Notes: generated from the sequence alone by a model not told the origin. A stretch of DNA of 64,000 nt from Streptomyces cavernae (GCF_004023625.1 NZ_RPDJ01000011.1:1-64000); one strand, 5' to 3'. Counted from the stretch's first letter, positions 17,620-26,019 are shown. Numbers and translations are program-made.

Positions 17620-18957
17620 ATGCAGCCCAACACACTGCTCGACGCCATCCTCGACGAGGCCGGTATCTCCCATGCGGGGCTCGCGGCGCATGTCAACCAG
17701 GCGGGCCGCGCCCGGGGGCTCGTGCTGCGGTACGAACACACCGCCGTGGCGCGCTGGTTGAAGGGGCAGCGGCCGCGTGGCCAGGTGCCCGACCTGATCT
17801 GCGAGGTGCTCGCCGGGCGGCTGCGCCGTACGGTCACCCTCGACGACATCGGCCTCGGCGTCCCGGGCGAGCCGGCCGCCTCACACGGCTCGTTGGGCGG
17901 TTTCGTGGAGCGGGCCACCGCCCTGTGGCGCTCCGACGAGCAGCAGCGCCCGCACATCCTGGGCGCCCCGGCGGTCACCGGCACTCCGGCCGTGATGCCG
18001 GTGTGGGAGTGGGAGAACCCGCCCGAGGACGTGGACGTCTCGCGCGGCGGCCGGCACCAGGTCAGCATGGCGGACATCGAGATGCTGCGCTCGGCCCGGG
18101 CCCACTACGAGCAGATGTACCGCAAGGCCGGCGGCATCGCGACCCGCACCCGGATCGTCGGCTTCCTCAACGCCGAGACCGCACCTCTGCTGCGCGGCAG
18201 CTACACCGACGCCACCGGCCGCCAACTGCACCGGGCGACCGGTGGACTGGTCGCCATCGCGGGGATCTGCGCCTACGACTCCGATGCCCACGGCCTGGCC
18301 CAGCGCTACTTCCACCAGGCGCTCAGACTGGCCAAGGCCAGCGGCGACCGGGGACTCGGCGCCTATGTCATCGCCCTGCTGGTCAACCAGTCGCTGTTCA
18401 TGAAGGAGTACCGGCAGGCGGTGGCCTTCGCGGAGGCCGCGCTGCGGGCGGCGGGACGGCACATCACCCCGGCGCTCGCCTCCGATCTGTACGCCATGCA
18501 GGCCAAGGCCTACGCGCACCTCGGCGACGGCACCAGCGCGCTGTCCTGCATCCGGCGGGCCGAGTCGGCCGCCGACCGGATCCGCCGCGGTCACGAGCCG
18601 GACGAGACCGGCTATGTGCAGCCCGGCCTGGTCAATGTGCAGGTGGCGGAGGCCCTGTTGAGCCTGGGCGATCTGACGGCCGCGGCCGAGCACGCCAACG
18701 CGGCGGTGGACACCCCGGCGCACGACCGCGGCCGGGTGCACCGGCTCGCCATGCTCAGCCAGATAGAACTGCGTCAGGGCAACGCCGACAAAGCGGCGGC
18801 CACGGCCGTCGAAATGGCCGAGCAGGCGCGGGGGATGGAGTCCCAGCGGCTGCGCGAGAGACTGCGTGCGGTGCGTGAGCACCTGGTGCGCAGCGGCTGC
18901 GCGGGCACGGCCGAGGCCGCGGAGCTCATCGAGGGAGCTTTGCGCGTGCCGCTGTAG
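17620..18957 (+). CDS. XRE-like regulator with TPR repeats
   Basis: The 445-residue protein starts with a helix-turn-helix-like domain (ISHAGLAAHVNQAG, then YEHTAVARWLKGQRP) followed by a linker and helical repeats from about residue 150 to the end. The repeats resemble TPRs (GGIATRTRIVGFLNAE, DAHGLAQRYFHQALRLAKASGDRG, LAMLSQIELRQGNADKAAATA). This architecture matches the NsdA-type group of Streptomyces developmental regulators, but I cannot name the member. GGAGG lies four bases before the ATG. The 545-base upstream region with block A suggests elaborate control, possibly autoregulation. Confidence 0.78.
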   Translation: MQPNTLLDAILDEAGISHAGLAAHVNQAGRARGLVLRYEHTAVARWLKGQRPRGQVPDLICEVLAGRLRRTVTLDDIGLGVPGEPAASHGSLGGFVERATALWRSDEQQRPHILGAPAVTGTPAVMPVWEWENPPEDVDVSRGGRHQVSMADIEMLRSARAHYEQMYRKAGGIATRTRIVGFLNAETAPLLRGSYTDATGRQLHRATGGLVAIAGICAYDSDAHGLAQRYFHQALRLAKASGDRGLGAYVIALLVNQSLFMKEYRQAVAFAEAALRAAGRHITPALASDLYAMQAKAYAHLGDGTSALSCIRRAESAADRIRRGHEPDETGYVQPGLVNVQVAEALLSLGDLTAAAEHANAAVDTPAHDRGRVHRLAMLSQIELRQGNADKAAATAVEMAEQARGMESQRLRERLRAVREHLVRSGCAGTAEAAELIEGALRVPL

Positions 18958-19091
18958 GGCACTCGGGAGTCGTAGGCATCGCACGCACCTTCGTGCTGCA
19001 GCGTGCATCCTGCCGCCGCGCTCTGAGCGGTCCGATCTGCCGCTTTTCCTGCTGCGATATTGCCATCTACTCGGCGGAAGGTGGCAGAACT

Positions 19092-19637
19092 GTGCAGTGG
19101 ACAAACCAGAACGAGCAAACCGTGTATGCAAACCGCTGGTTCAGTGTCAACCTCGCAGACGTCGAACTACCCGACGGCCGACATCTCGACCACTTCCTGA
19201 TACGGCTGCGGCCGGTCGCCGTGGCCACCGTCGTCAACGAGGCGAACGAGGTGCTGCTGCTGTGGCGGCACCGTTTCATCACCGACAGCTGGGGCTGGGA
19301 ACTCGCCGCGGGTGTGGTCGAGGACGGCGAGGACATCGCGGTCGCGGCGGCCCGGGAACTGGAGGAGGAAACCGGCTGGCGGCCGGGACCCCTGCGCCAT
19401 CTGATGAGCGTCGAGCCGTCCAATGGGCTCACCGACGCCCGGCACCACATCTTCTGGGCCGACGAGGGCGCGTACGTCGGACATCCCGTGGACGACTTCG
19501 AGTCCGACCGCCGGGAATGGGTACCTCTCAAGCTCGTTCCCGACATGGTCGCCCGCGGTGAGGTCCCGGCCGCCAACATGGCTGCTGCGCTGCTCCTGCT
19601 GCACCACCTCAGGCTCGGGCAGGACGTGTTGCCCTGA
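19092..19637 (+). CDS. Nudix hydrolase
   Basis: The 181-residue protein has a complete Nudix box beginning at GVVEDGEDIAVAAARELEEE and ending TGW, with all the metal-binding Glu residues. The frame (RWFSVNLADVELPDG, FLIRLRPVAVATVVNEANEVLLLWRHR) is that of the ADP-ribose pyrophosphatase-like subgroup, so a nucleoside diphosphate-X substrate is likely. I chose the GTG at 19092 because GGAAGGTGG lies upstream and the longer frame adds Cys-rich sequence without homology. It may be co-transcribed with the regulator 134 bases upstream. Confidence 0.85.
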   Translation: MQWTNQNEQTVYANRWFSVNLADVELPDGRHLDHFLIRLRPVAVATVVNEANEVLLLWRHRFITDSWGWELAAGVVEDGEDIAVAAARELEEETGWRPGPLRHLMSVEPSNGLTDARHHIFWADEGAYVGHPVDDFESDRREWVPLKLVPDMVARGEVPAANMAAALLLLHHLRLGQDVLP

Positions 19638-19673
19638 CCGAACCCCCGTCAACTCCCTGGCAGTTCCCGGGGC

Positions 19674-19931
19674 TCAACGGCCCAGAGCCTGCCAGATCGC
19701 CACGGCGAGTGCGCCCACGGCCGTGAGGACCGCGACGGCCTGCAGGGGCCAGCGGTTGTGTTCGAGGGCGGTGACCCGGCTCTGCAGATCGTCGAGGTCC
19801 TTGGCGGTCTGCTCGGCCCGGTGGCTGAGCAGGGTCAGCCCTCCGTCGACACGGGCCTGGGCCACATCGAGACGGCGGCGTAACTCCGCGACTTCTCCCG
19901 GGACCACGTGGTGCACGGGGTCGGCGGTCAC
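19674..19931 (-). CDS. small coiled-coil, membrane-anchored protein with a TTA codon
   Basis: The 85-residue protein consists of a heptad-rich helix (about 12-60: VAELRRRLDVAQARVDG ... DLQSRVTALEHN) and a C-terminal transmembrane helix (LQAVAVLTAVGALAVAIWQAL). The GTG at 19931 follows AAGGAG with 7-base spacing. Leu17 is TTA (19881-19883 on the complement), so translation should need the bldA tRNA. A TTGACT-like -35 on this strand (complement of 19980-19985) lies in regulatory block B. I do not recognise a named family; a scaffold or sensor-tether role is possible. Confidence 0.7.
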   Translation of the reverse strand: MTADPVHHVVPGEVAELRRRLDVAQARVDGGLTLLSHRAEQTAKDLDDLQSRVTALEHNRWPLQAVAVLTAVGALAVAIWQALGR

Positions 19932-19980
19932 GTGTCCGCTCCTTTCCGTAGTCGGTCGCTGCATTTCATGCACACGCAAA

Positions 19981-20056
19981 GTCAACAGGCCGCGCACATA
20001 CGGCGGGAGAGTGTGCGCGGGGCATATGCGGGCCCGTCGCGCACACGGTGTGTGAA
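19981..20056. promoter_or_regulatory. regulatory block B, paired with block A
   Basis: GTCAACAGG (19981-19989), 34 bases, ATATGCGGGC (20024-20033), 8 bases, and CACACGGTGTGTGAA (20042-20056) reproduce block A with identical spacings; by my count 48 of 76 positions match. It lies upstream of the 85-residue TTA-containing gene, and GTCAAC read on the minus strand is GTTGAC, a good -35. Confidence 0.6.
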
Positions 20057-20058
20057 TG

Positions 20059-20096
20059 CCGTGGGCCCGGCACTCGGACGAGCGCCGGGCCCACGG
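20059..20096 (-). terminator. terminator of the 3-hydroxybutyryl-CoA dehydrogenase gene
   Basis: CCGTGGGCCCGGC and GCCGGGCCCACGG form a perfect 13-bp stem with a 12-base loop, 20 bases beyond the stop codon at 20116. Confidence 0.8.
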
Positions 20097-20115
20097 TCGT
20101 GCGACTGACCACGCG

Positions 20116-20988
20116 TCAGGGGTAGTTGTAGAAACCCGACCCCGTCTTGCGGCCGAGCCGGCCCGCCTCCACCATCCGCTGGAGCAGCGGGGGAGCGGCG
20201 TACAGCGGCTCCTTGAACTCGTTGTACATGCTGTAGGCGACCGACGCGACGGTGTCGAGACCGATCAGGTCGGAGAGCTTGAGCGGACCCATCGGGTGCG
20301 CGCAGCCCAGTTCCATGCCGTTGTCGATGTCCTCGCGGCTGGCGATGCCCGACTCGAACATCCGGATGGCGGAGAGCAGATACGGGATCAGCAGCGCGTT
20401 CACCACGAAGCCGGAACGATCCTGCGCGCGGATCGCGTGCTTGCCCAGGATCTTCTCGGTGAACGTCTGCGCCCGCAGGAGGGTGCCTTCGGAGGTCGTC
20501 AGCGCGGGGATCAGCTCGACCAGCTTCTGCACCGGAGCCGGGTTGAAGAAGTGGATGCCGATGACCTGGTCCGGGCGCGAGGTGGCCACGGCGAGCTTGA
20601 CCAGCGGAATCGAGGAGGTGTTGGAGGCCAGGATCGCGTCCGGGCGGGTCACCACCTGGTCGAGCACCTGAAAGATCTCGGTCTTCACCTGCTCGTTCTC
20701 CACGACGGCCTCGATCACCAGGTCGCGGTCGGTGAACTCGCCGAGGTCGGTGGTGAAGGTGAGCCGGTCCTGGGTCACCCCCAACTCGTCCGCGGAGATC
20801 TTGCCGCGCTCGGCCGCCTTGGAGAGCGAGTTGAACAGCCGGGTACGGCCGATTTCGAGGGCTTCGCCGGTGGTTTCGGCCACCTTCACCTCGAGTCCGG
20901 CGCGGGCGCACACTTCGGCGATGCCCGCTCCCATCTGGCCGCAGCCCACCACTCCGACGCGCGAGATGTCGGTGTAGGTCTCCGTCAC
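20116..20988 (-). CDS. 3-hydroxybutyryl-CoA dehydrogenase
   Basis: The 290-residue protein has the NAD-binding Rossmann motif VGVVGCGQMGAGIAEVCARAG at the N-terminus. The family motifs NTSSIPL, GIHFFNPAPVQKLVEL and the C-terminal dimer domain (GCAHPMGPLKLSDLIGLD) follow. It oxidises or reduces (S)-3-hydroxybutyryl-CoA, feeding butyryl-CoA or PHB-type metabolism and supplying polyketide precursors. The GTG at 20988 has AAAGGGA five bases upstream; the ATG at 21009 has no ribosome binding site. It stands alone between divergent and convergent neighbours. Confidence 0.92.
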   Translation of the reverse strand: MTETYTDISRVGVVGCGQMGAGIAEVCARAGLEVKVAETTGEALEIGRTRLFNSLSKAAERGKISADELGVTQDRLTFTTDLGEFTDRDLVIEAVVENEQVKTEIFQVLDQVVTRPDAILASNTSSIPLVKLAVATSRPDQVIGIHFFNPAPVQKLVELIPALTTSEGTLLRAQTFTEKILGKHAIRAQDRSGFVVNALLIPYLLSAIRMFESGIASREDIDNGMELGCAHPMGPLKLSDLIGLDTVASVAYSMYNEFKEPLYAAPPLLQRMVEAGRLGRKTGSGFYNYP

Positions 20989-21194
20989 ATCGTCCCTTTC
21001 GCTGGTCATGGGAGAGGCAGCGTTCCGTGATGCGGACTTCCCGTGGTGCGGGGCTGCCTCGCCTGCACGTTACTCCCGAGCCACCGGTGCCCTGGCGGCC
21101 GGGTCGTACCGGTGGACCGCGGGCTTGGTCGGGCATGCTGTCTTCCGTCACCAGACCGCAGGAACGGAACACATACAGTGAACGGGGTGTGCTG

Positions 21195-22484
21195 ATGGGG
21201 CGTCTGACGCGCCGCGGATTCGCGGCGACCACCGCGGCCATGCTGTCGGGGCTCGCGCTGGCCGGGGACGCGGCCGCCGCGGCCCACCGGCCCCGCGACG
21301 GACACGGGGGAGCACCGGCGGCGGCCGCCGGCGCCCTGCGAGGGGTGTGGCTGGCGACGGTCGCCAACCGCGACTGGCCCTCCCGGCCGGGACTGACCGC
21401 GGCCCAGCAGCGCGCCGAGCTGATCGCACACATCGACACGGCTGTGGCACGGCGGCTGAACGCGGTGATCTTCCAGGTGCGCCCCACCGCCGACGCGATG
21501 TGGCCCTCGCCGTACGAGCCCTGGTCCGCGTACCTCACCGGCACCCAGGGGCGGAACCCCGGCTGGGACCCGCTCGGCACCGCGGTCAGGGCGGCGCACG
21601 CCCGCGGCCTGGAACTGCACGCCTGGTTCAACCCCTACCGCGTCGCGGGCCACACCGATCCGACCCGGCTCGCCCCCTCCCACCCCGCGCGCCGTCACCC
21701 CGAGTGGGTCGTCCGCTACGGCGGGAAGCTTTACTACAACCCCGGACTGCCCGAGGTGCGCAGGTTCGTCCAGGACGCCATGCTCGACGCGGTCCGCAAA
21801 TATCCCGTCGACGCGGTCCACTTCGACGACTACTTCTACCCGTACCCGGTCGCCGGAGAGGTCTTCAACGACGACGCGGCGTACGCGAGGTACGGCCGGG
21901 GCTTCCCGAACCGGGCCGCCTGGCGGCGCGACAACATCAACCGGCTGGTGCTGGAGACCTCCACCCGGATCAAGGCCATCAGGCCCGGCACACAGTTCGG
22001 GATCAGCCCGTTCGGGGTCTGGCGCAACGCCTCGACCGACCCGCTCGGCTCGGCCACCCGGGCCGGGGTGCAGACCTACGACGACCTGTACGCCGACACC
22101 CGCAGATGGGTGCGGCAGCACTGGATCGACTACATCTGCCCGCAGTTGTACTGGAACATCGGCTTCCAGGCGGCCGACTACGCGACCCTCGTGCCCTGGT
22201 GGGCACGGGTCGTGCGGGGCACCGGCACCCGGCTGTACGTGGGGGAGGCGCTGTACAAGGCGGGGGATCCGGCGCAGCCCGCGGCATGGCGGAACCCGGC
22301 CGAACTCTCCCGGCACCTCACGTTCGCGTCGCGGTACGCGGAGGTACGAGGGCATGCCTTCTTCTCGGCCCGGGAGGTCCGTGCCGATCCGATCGGCGCC
22401 ATGGCACGCGTGGTCGCCGACCACTACCGGCGGCCGGCTCCGCCGCCGCTCAACGCGAAAGGGGAGCTCCGCGCCGAGGGTTGA
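21195..22484 (+). CDS. Tat-exported GHL10 family glycosyl hydrolase-like protein
   Basis: The 429-residue protein starts with a twin-arginine signal (RLTRRGFAATTAAM, then a hydrophobic stretch ending AAAAAH). The rest is the GHL10 (former DUF187) TIM-barrel domain: LRGVWLATVANRDWPS, ILFQVR-like AVIFQVRPTADA, LHAWFNPYRVA and VDAVHFDDYFYPYP. The Asp/Glu residues at strand ends fit a glycosidase, and relatives include cell-wall or exopolysaccharide hydrolases. GGGGTG precedes the ATG; a GTG two codons earlier is possible. It is divergent from the dehydrogenase gene. Confidence 0.88.
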   Translation: MGRLTRRGFAATTAAMLSGLALAGDAAAAAHRPRDGHGGAPAAAAGALRGVWLATVANRDWPSRPGLTAAQQRAELIAHIDTAVARRLNAVIFQVRPTADAMWPSPYEPWSAYLTGTQGRNPGWDPLGTAVRAAHARGLELHAWFNPYRVAGHTDPTRLAPSHPARRHPEWVVRYGGKLYYNPGLPEVRRFVQDAMLDAVRKYPVDAVHFDDYFYPYPVAGEVFNDDAAYARYGRGFPNRAAWRRDNINRLVLETSTRIKAIRPGTQFGISPFGVWRNASTDPLGSATRAGVQTYDDLYADTRRWVRQHWIDYICPQLYWNIGFQAADYATLVPWWARVVRGTGTRLYVGEALYKAGDPAQPAAWRNPAELSRHLTFASRYAEVRGHAFFSAREVRADPIGAMARVVADHYRRPAPPPLNAKGELRAEG

Positions 22485-22533
22485 TGTGCCGAGGAGCGGA
22501 CGCCGAGGGGTCTTCGCTCTCGGCGGCACCGCC

Positions 22534-22561
22534 CGGCGGCCCCGGCAGTGCCGGGCCGCCG
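22534..22561 (+). terminator. hairpin after the GHL10 gene
   Basis: CGGCGGCCCCGGC pairs with GCCGGGCCGCCG with one bulged base, 50 bases beyond the stop. Confidence 0.6.
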
Positions 22562-22587
22562 ACTCGGTCGAGCCATGATCGGTTGTG

Positions 22588-22612
22588 CGCCCGGGAGCCG
22601 TGTACCCGGGCG
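22588..22612 (-). terminator. hairpin after the DUF1918 gene
   Basis: CGCCCGGG and CCCGGGCG form an 8-bp stem with a 9-base loop directly beyond the stop codon at 22614. Confidence 0.6.
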
Positions 22613-22613
22613 T

Positions 22614-22808
22614 CTATGCGTCTTCCTTGTGCCGTACGACGGAGTCGGGGCCGGGAGACATCAGCGCCTCGTGTCCGTCGTCCTCGAAACGGACGCGATA
22701 CGGGGGAGTGCCGTCCGGTCCCAGCACTTCCAGGATCACCGCGATCCGGTCGTGCTGGCCGACGATCCTGCCGTGCACCAGCAACTGGTCGCCCTTGACT
22801 GCACGCAT
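22614..22808 (-). CDS. DUF1918 domain-containing small protein
   Basis: The 64-residue protein MRAVKGDQLLVHGRIVGQHD ... PPYRVRFEDDGHEALMSPGPD fits DUF1918 over its whole length. The domain is a small SH3-like barrel of unknown function, common in actinobacteria. The ATG at 22808 has GAGGAGG eight bases upstream, which decides against the ATG at 22832. Confidence 0.88.
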   Translation of the reverse strand: MRAVKGDQLLVHGRIVGQHDRIAVILEVLGPDGTPPYRVRFEDDGHEALMSPGPDSVVRHKEDA

Positions 22809-22963
22809 CTGGAGGGCCTCCTCGTCATGCACGGGGGTAGCGGTCCCTGCGCCTCAGTCTAGGGCGGCGGGCCGCAATGGGAACCTCGAGAGAGGCGCTC
22901 GGGTGACGCCGGGGCCGGGCGGGCTGCGTGCCGGAAGGCCGTCGGTCACCGCGCGGCGTACGT

Positions 22964-23953
22964 TCACCGGCCCCTCGCCCGCTGTGTGACCGCGATACAG
23001 ACCAGTACGGCGGCGGCCGTCACCGGAGCGGCCGGGCTCAGCCGCTCGCCGAGCAGCAGCACCGACCAGACGAGGGTGAGCAACGGCTGCGCCAGCTGGA
23101 ACTGGCTGGCCCTCGGAATGCCGATGGCGGCCATGCCCCGGTACCAGACGACCAGGCCCAGGAACTGGGAGCCCACGGCGACCCACAACAGTCCCGCCAG
23201 ACCGTGCGCGGTGAGGCGGGCGGGTTCGTACGACAGCGCGACCAGCGCCCCCGGCAGGCTCACCGGCAGACACAGCACGAGCGCCCAGCTGATGACCTGC
23301 CAGCCCGGCATGACCCCGGCGAGCCGGCCGCCCTCGGTGTACCCGGCTGCGCAGACCAGCAGCGCCGCGAAGAGCAAAAGATCGGCGGCGCCGAGCACAC
23401 CGCCGCTCTGCCGCACGGTGAACAGGACCACGACACCGGCACCCGCGAGGGCGGCACCCCAGAACGCGCGCGACGGACGGGAGCCGGTGCGCAGGGCCGA
23501 GAACACGGCGGTGGTCAGGGGCAGCAGGCCCACCACGACCGCCGCGTGCGCGGTCGTCGACGTCTGCAGGGCGAGGGTGGTCAGCAGCGGGAACCCGACG
23601 ACCACCCCGGCGGCGACGACGGCCAGTCCGCCCCGGTGCCGGCGGGCGGGCACCGGCACCCGCAGCGCGACCAGACACCCGCCGGCCACCACCGCCGCGA
23701 GCACGATCCGCACGGCCACCAGCGACCACGGCCCGAATCCCTCGAGACCCCAGGCGGTGGCCGGGAAGGTGAGCGAGAAGGCGACGACACCCAGGGCCGC
23801 CTGCACCGCGCCCGAGCGGGACCTGCCCGTGCTACTCGGGGTGCGCCGCCCATGCGTCCTCGGACCGGCGCTCCCGGGTCCGATCCCCGTGCCCGCCGTG
23901 CCCGTGCTGACCGCTATTCCGTTGCTGCCGATAGCGCTATCGTGAGCTCTCAT
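22964..23953 (-). CDS. EamA/DMT family transporter
   Basis: The protein (up to 329 residues) has ten hydrophobic helices in two five-helix EamA halves (first AALGVVAFSLTFPATAWGLE, second from LLLFAALLVCAAGYTEG). EamA proteins export amino acids or metabolites. The 45-residue polar N-terminus is unusual. The ATG at 23953 overlaps the start codon of the divergent MocR gene in one CATG and has no ribosome binding site. TACTCT six bases upstream would make it leaderless. A GTG near 23815 is a shorter alternative. The substrate may be linked to the amine or amino acid sensed by the MocR neighbour. Confidence 0.85.
   Translation of the reverse strand: MRAHDSAIGSNGIAVSTGTAGTGIGPGSAGPRTHGRRTPSSTGRSRSGAVQAALGVVAFSLTFPATAWGLEGFGPWSLVAVRIVLAAVVAGGCLVALRVPVPARRHRGGLAVVAAGVVVGFPLLTTLALQTSTTAHAAVVVGLLPLTTAVFSALRTGSRPSRAFWGAALAGAGVVVLFTVRQSGGVLGAADLLLFAALLVCAAGYTEGGRLAGVMPGWQVISWALVLCLPVSLPGALVALSYEPARLTAHGLAGLLWVAVGSQFLGLVVWYRGMAAIGIPRASQFQLAQPLLTLVWSVLLLGERLSPAAPVTAAAVLVCIAVTQRARGR
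23912..23942. promoter_or_regulatory. putative MocR operator and promoter
   Basis: CGATAGCGCTATCG (23929-23942) is a perfect 14-bp palindrome, and another CGCTAT half-site lies at 23912-23917. TATCGT (23938-23943) is a -10 candidate, ending 8 bases before the MocR ATG. Position next to overlapping divergent starts fits autoregulation. Confidence 0.5.
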
Positions 23954-25388
23954 GAACGAGAGTAGCAGTGTCGGTGAAGTGGCGAATCGGCTGCGCCAGG
24001 AGCTCGACCGCTACTCACCGGGAGGAAAGCTGCCGTCGAGTCGGACGCTCGTCGAGCGCTTCCGGGTGAGCCCGGTGACGGTGTCGCGAGCGCTGGCGCA
24101 GCTCGCCGCCGAGGGGCTCGTGGTGACCCGGCCGGGCGCGGGGGCCTTCCGGGCCGAGCCGCGCAACGCCCTCGCGCCCGCGGGGGACACCTCCTGGCAG
24201 GAGGTGGCGCTGAGCGCCGATGCCGCCCTGGAAGTCGTCCCACGGACCGTCGACGCCTCGGGTGTCCTGGTCTCCCTCGCCGCCCCGCCGCCCGGAGTCA
24301 TCGACTTCAGCGGCGGCTATCTGCATCCGTCGCTGCAGCCCGAGCGCGCGATGGCGGCGGCCCTGGCGCGGGCGGGCCGCCGCCCCGGCGCCTGGGCGCG
24401 ACCGCCCGTGGACGGACTGCCGGAGCTGCGGGCCTGGTTCGCCCGCGACCTCGGGGGCGCGCTGACCGCTGGCGAGGTCCTGATCACGGCCGGTGGGCAG
24501 TCCGCGCTGACCAGCGCGCTGCGCGCGCTCGCCCCGCCCGGTGCCCCGGTCCTCGTCGAATCGCCCACCTACCCGGGCATGCTGGCGATCGCCCGCGCGG
24601 CGGGCCTGCGTCCCGTGCCGGTCCCCGTGGACGCCGACGGGGTCAGGCCGGACCTGCTGGCGGAGGCGTTCCGGATGAGCCGCGCCCGGGTTTTCGTCTG
24701 CCAGCCGCTGTTCCAGAACCCGACCGGTGCGGTCCTCACCGCCGAGCGCCGCCGCGAGGTGGTGCGGATCGCCCGGGAAGCGGGCGCGTTCGTCATCGAG
24801 GACGACTTCGTCCGCCGTCTGGTGCACGAGGACGCGGGGCCCCTGCCGCGCCCGCTGATCGCGGACGACCCCGACGGTGTGGTCGTGCACGTCCGCTCGC
24901 TCACCAAGGCGACCTCGCCCAGCTTCCGGGTGTGCGGCCTCGCCGCCCGCGGCCCGGTCCTGGAACGGCTGCGGGCCATCCAGGTCGTCGACACCTTCTT
25001 CGTGCCCCGGCCGCTGCAGGAGGCCGCGCTGGAACTCCTCGGCTCGCCCGGCTGGCCCCGCCATCTGCGATCCCTCGCGACCGAACTGAAGACCCGCCGC
25101 GACGCCCTGACGGCCGCGCTGCGGCTGAGCCTGCCCGATCTCGCCCCGCCGCGGGTCCCGTCCGGCGGCTATCACCTCTGGCTGCGGCTGCCCGACGGCA
25201 CCGACGAGTCGGCGCTGGTGACGTCAGCCCTGCGGGCGGGACTCGCCGTGACCCCGGGCCGCCCCTACTTCAGCGCCGAACCCCCCGCCGGGCACCTCCG
25301 GTTGAGCTACGCCGACGTCGCGAACACCGAGGAGATCACCGAGGGGGTTCGCAGACTCCGCCGGGCCTACACCGAGGTGTGCTCCTGA
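23952..25388 (+). CDS. MocR-like GntR/aminotransferase regulator
   Basis: The 478-residue protein joins an N-terminal GntR winged helix (about 1-75, LPSSRTLVERFRVSPVTVSRALAQLAAEGLV) to a fold-type I aminotransferase domain. The PLP lysine is K319 in RSLTKATSPSFRVC; the Asp/Tyr region ENPTG-type QNPTGAVLTAERR is present. MocR proteins sense PLP adducts or amines and regulate adjacent genes, here probably the divergent EamA transporter. The ATG is probably leaderless and shares CATG with the transporter start. Confidence 0.9.
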   Translation: MNESSSVGEVANRLRQELDRYSPGGKLPSSRTLVERFRVSPVTVSRALAQLAAEGLVVTRPGAGAFRAEPRNALAPAGDTSWQEVALSADAALEVVPRTVDASGVLVSLAAPPPGVIDFSGGYLHPSLQPERAMAAALARAGRRPGAWARPPVDGLPELRAWFARDLGGALTAGEVLITAGGQSALTSALRALAPPGAPVLVESPTYPGMLAIARAAGLRPVPVPVDADGVRPDLLAEAFRMSRARVFVCQPLFQNPTGAVLTAERRREVVRIAREAGAFVIEDDFVRRLVHEDAGPLPRPLIADDPDGVVVHVRSLTKATSPSFRVCGLAARGPVLERLRAIQVVDTFFVPRPLQEAALELLGSPGWPRHLRSLATELKTRRDALTAALRLSLPDLAPPRVPSGGYHLWLRLPDGTDESALVTSALRAGLAVTPGRPYFSAEPPAGHLRLSYADVANTEEITEGVRRLRRAYTEVCS

Positions 25389-25431
25389 GACACCCCTTGA
25401 CCTGCGAACCCTTCCGGCTCACGATCGCCGC

Positions 25432-26019
25432 ATGCATCTTCGGCTGACGTTCGTCGCGGCGGCGCGCAGCTCCTCGCTGCTCGCCGAGCGCTTCGAGGAC
25501 GACCGGCCGCTGGACCAGGGCGGCTGGGACGAGGTGCTGCGCGTGGCTCCCGAGCTGGTGTCGCTGGCGGCGGCCGAGCTGCGCTACTGCTCGCCGTCCC
25601 CGCGCAGCCGGGAGACCGGTGCCGCGCTCGGCTACGCTCCGCTCGCCCAGCTCGCGCTGCGCGACTGCGACATGGGCCGGTGGCGGGGGTTCACGCTGGG
25701 TGAGGCGATGGCGAGGGAGCCCTCGGCGGTGGACAGGTGGCTCGCCGACCCCGAGGCCGCGCCGCACGGCGGTGAGTCACTGACGTCCTTCATCTGCCGC
25801 GTGGGCGAGTGGCTCGAGACGCGTCCCGTGGACGACGGCAACAAGATCGTCGCGGTGGCCGAGCCGTCCGTGGTGCGGGCCGCCGTGGTGTACGCGCTGG
25901 GTGCCCGGCCGGCGACCTTCTGGAACCTCGACGTCCGCCCCCTGTCCACGGTCACCGTCACCGGCCGCAACGGCCGCTGGAACCTCCGCCTGGAGGCGGG
26001 GGCGCTGTCGCGGTACTAG
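25432..26019 (+). CDS. histidine phosphatase-fold protein lacking catalytic histidines
   Basis: The 195-residue protein aligns in order with the phosphoglycerate mutase-like superfamily: first strand LRLTFVAAARSSSLLAERF, CSPSPRSRETGAALG, then HGGESLTSFICRVGEWL and the last motif VAVAEPSVVRAAVVYALGA. The RHG catalytic triad at the first strand reads AAAR, and the second catalytic His (normally S/THGG) is replaced by EP. It is therefore probably not a phosphatase. It lies 43 bases after MocR and may be co-transcribed; a binding or scaffold function is possible. Confidence 0.78.
   Translation: MHLRLTFVAAARSSSLLAERFEDDRPLDQGGWDEVLRVAPELVSLAAAELRYCSPSPRSRETGAALGYAPLAQLALRDCDMGRWRGFTLGEAMAREPSAVDRWLADPEAAPHGGESLTSFICRVGEWLETRPVDDGNKIVAVAEPSVVRAAVVYALGARPATFWNLDVRPLSTVTVTGRNGRWNLRLEAGALSRY

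Noticed and set aside
17138..17635. Minus-strand frame of 165 codons upstream of the XRE/TPR gene
   Set aside because: Composition is non-coding, no ribosome binding site is present, and it overlaps the promoter and block A. A promoter from block A toward this strand remains possible but there is no believable gene.
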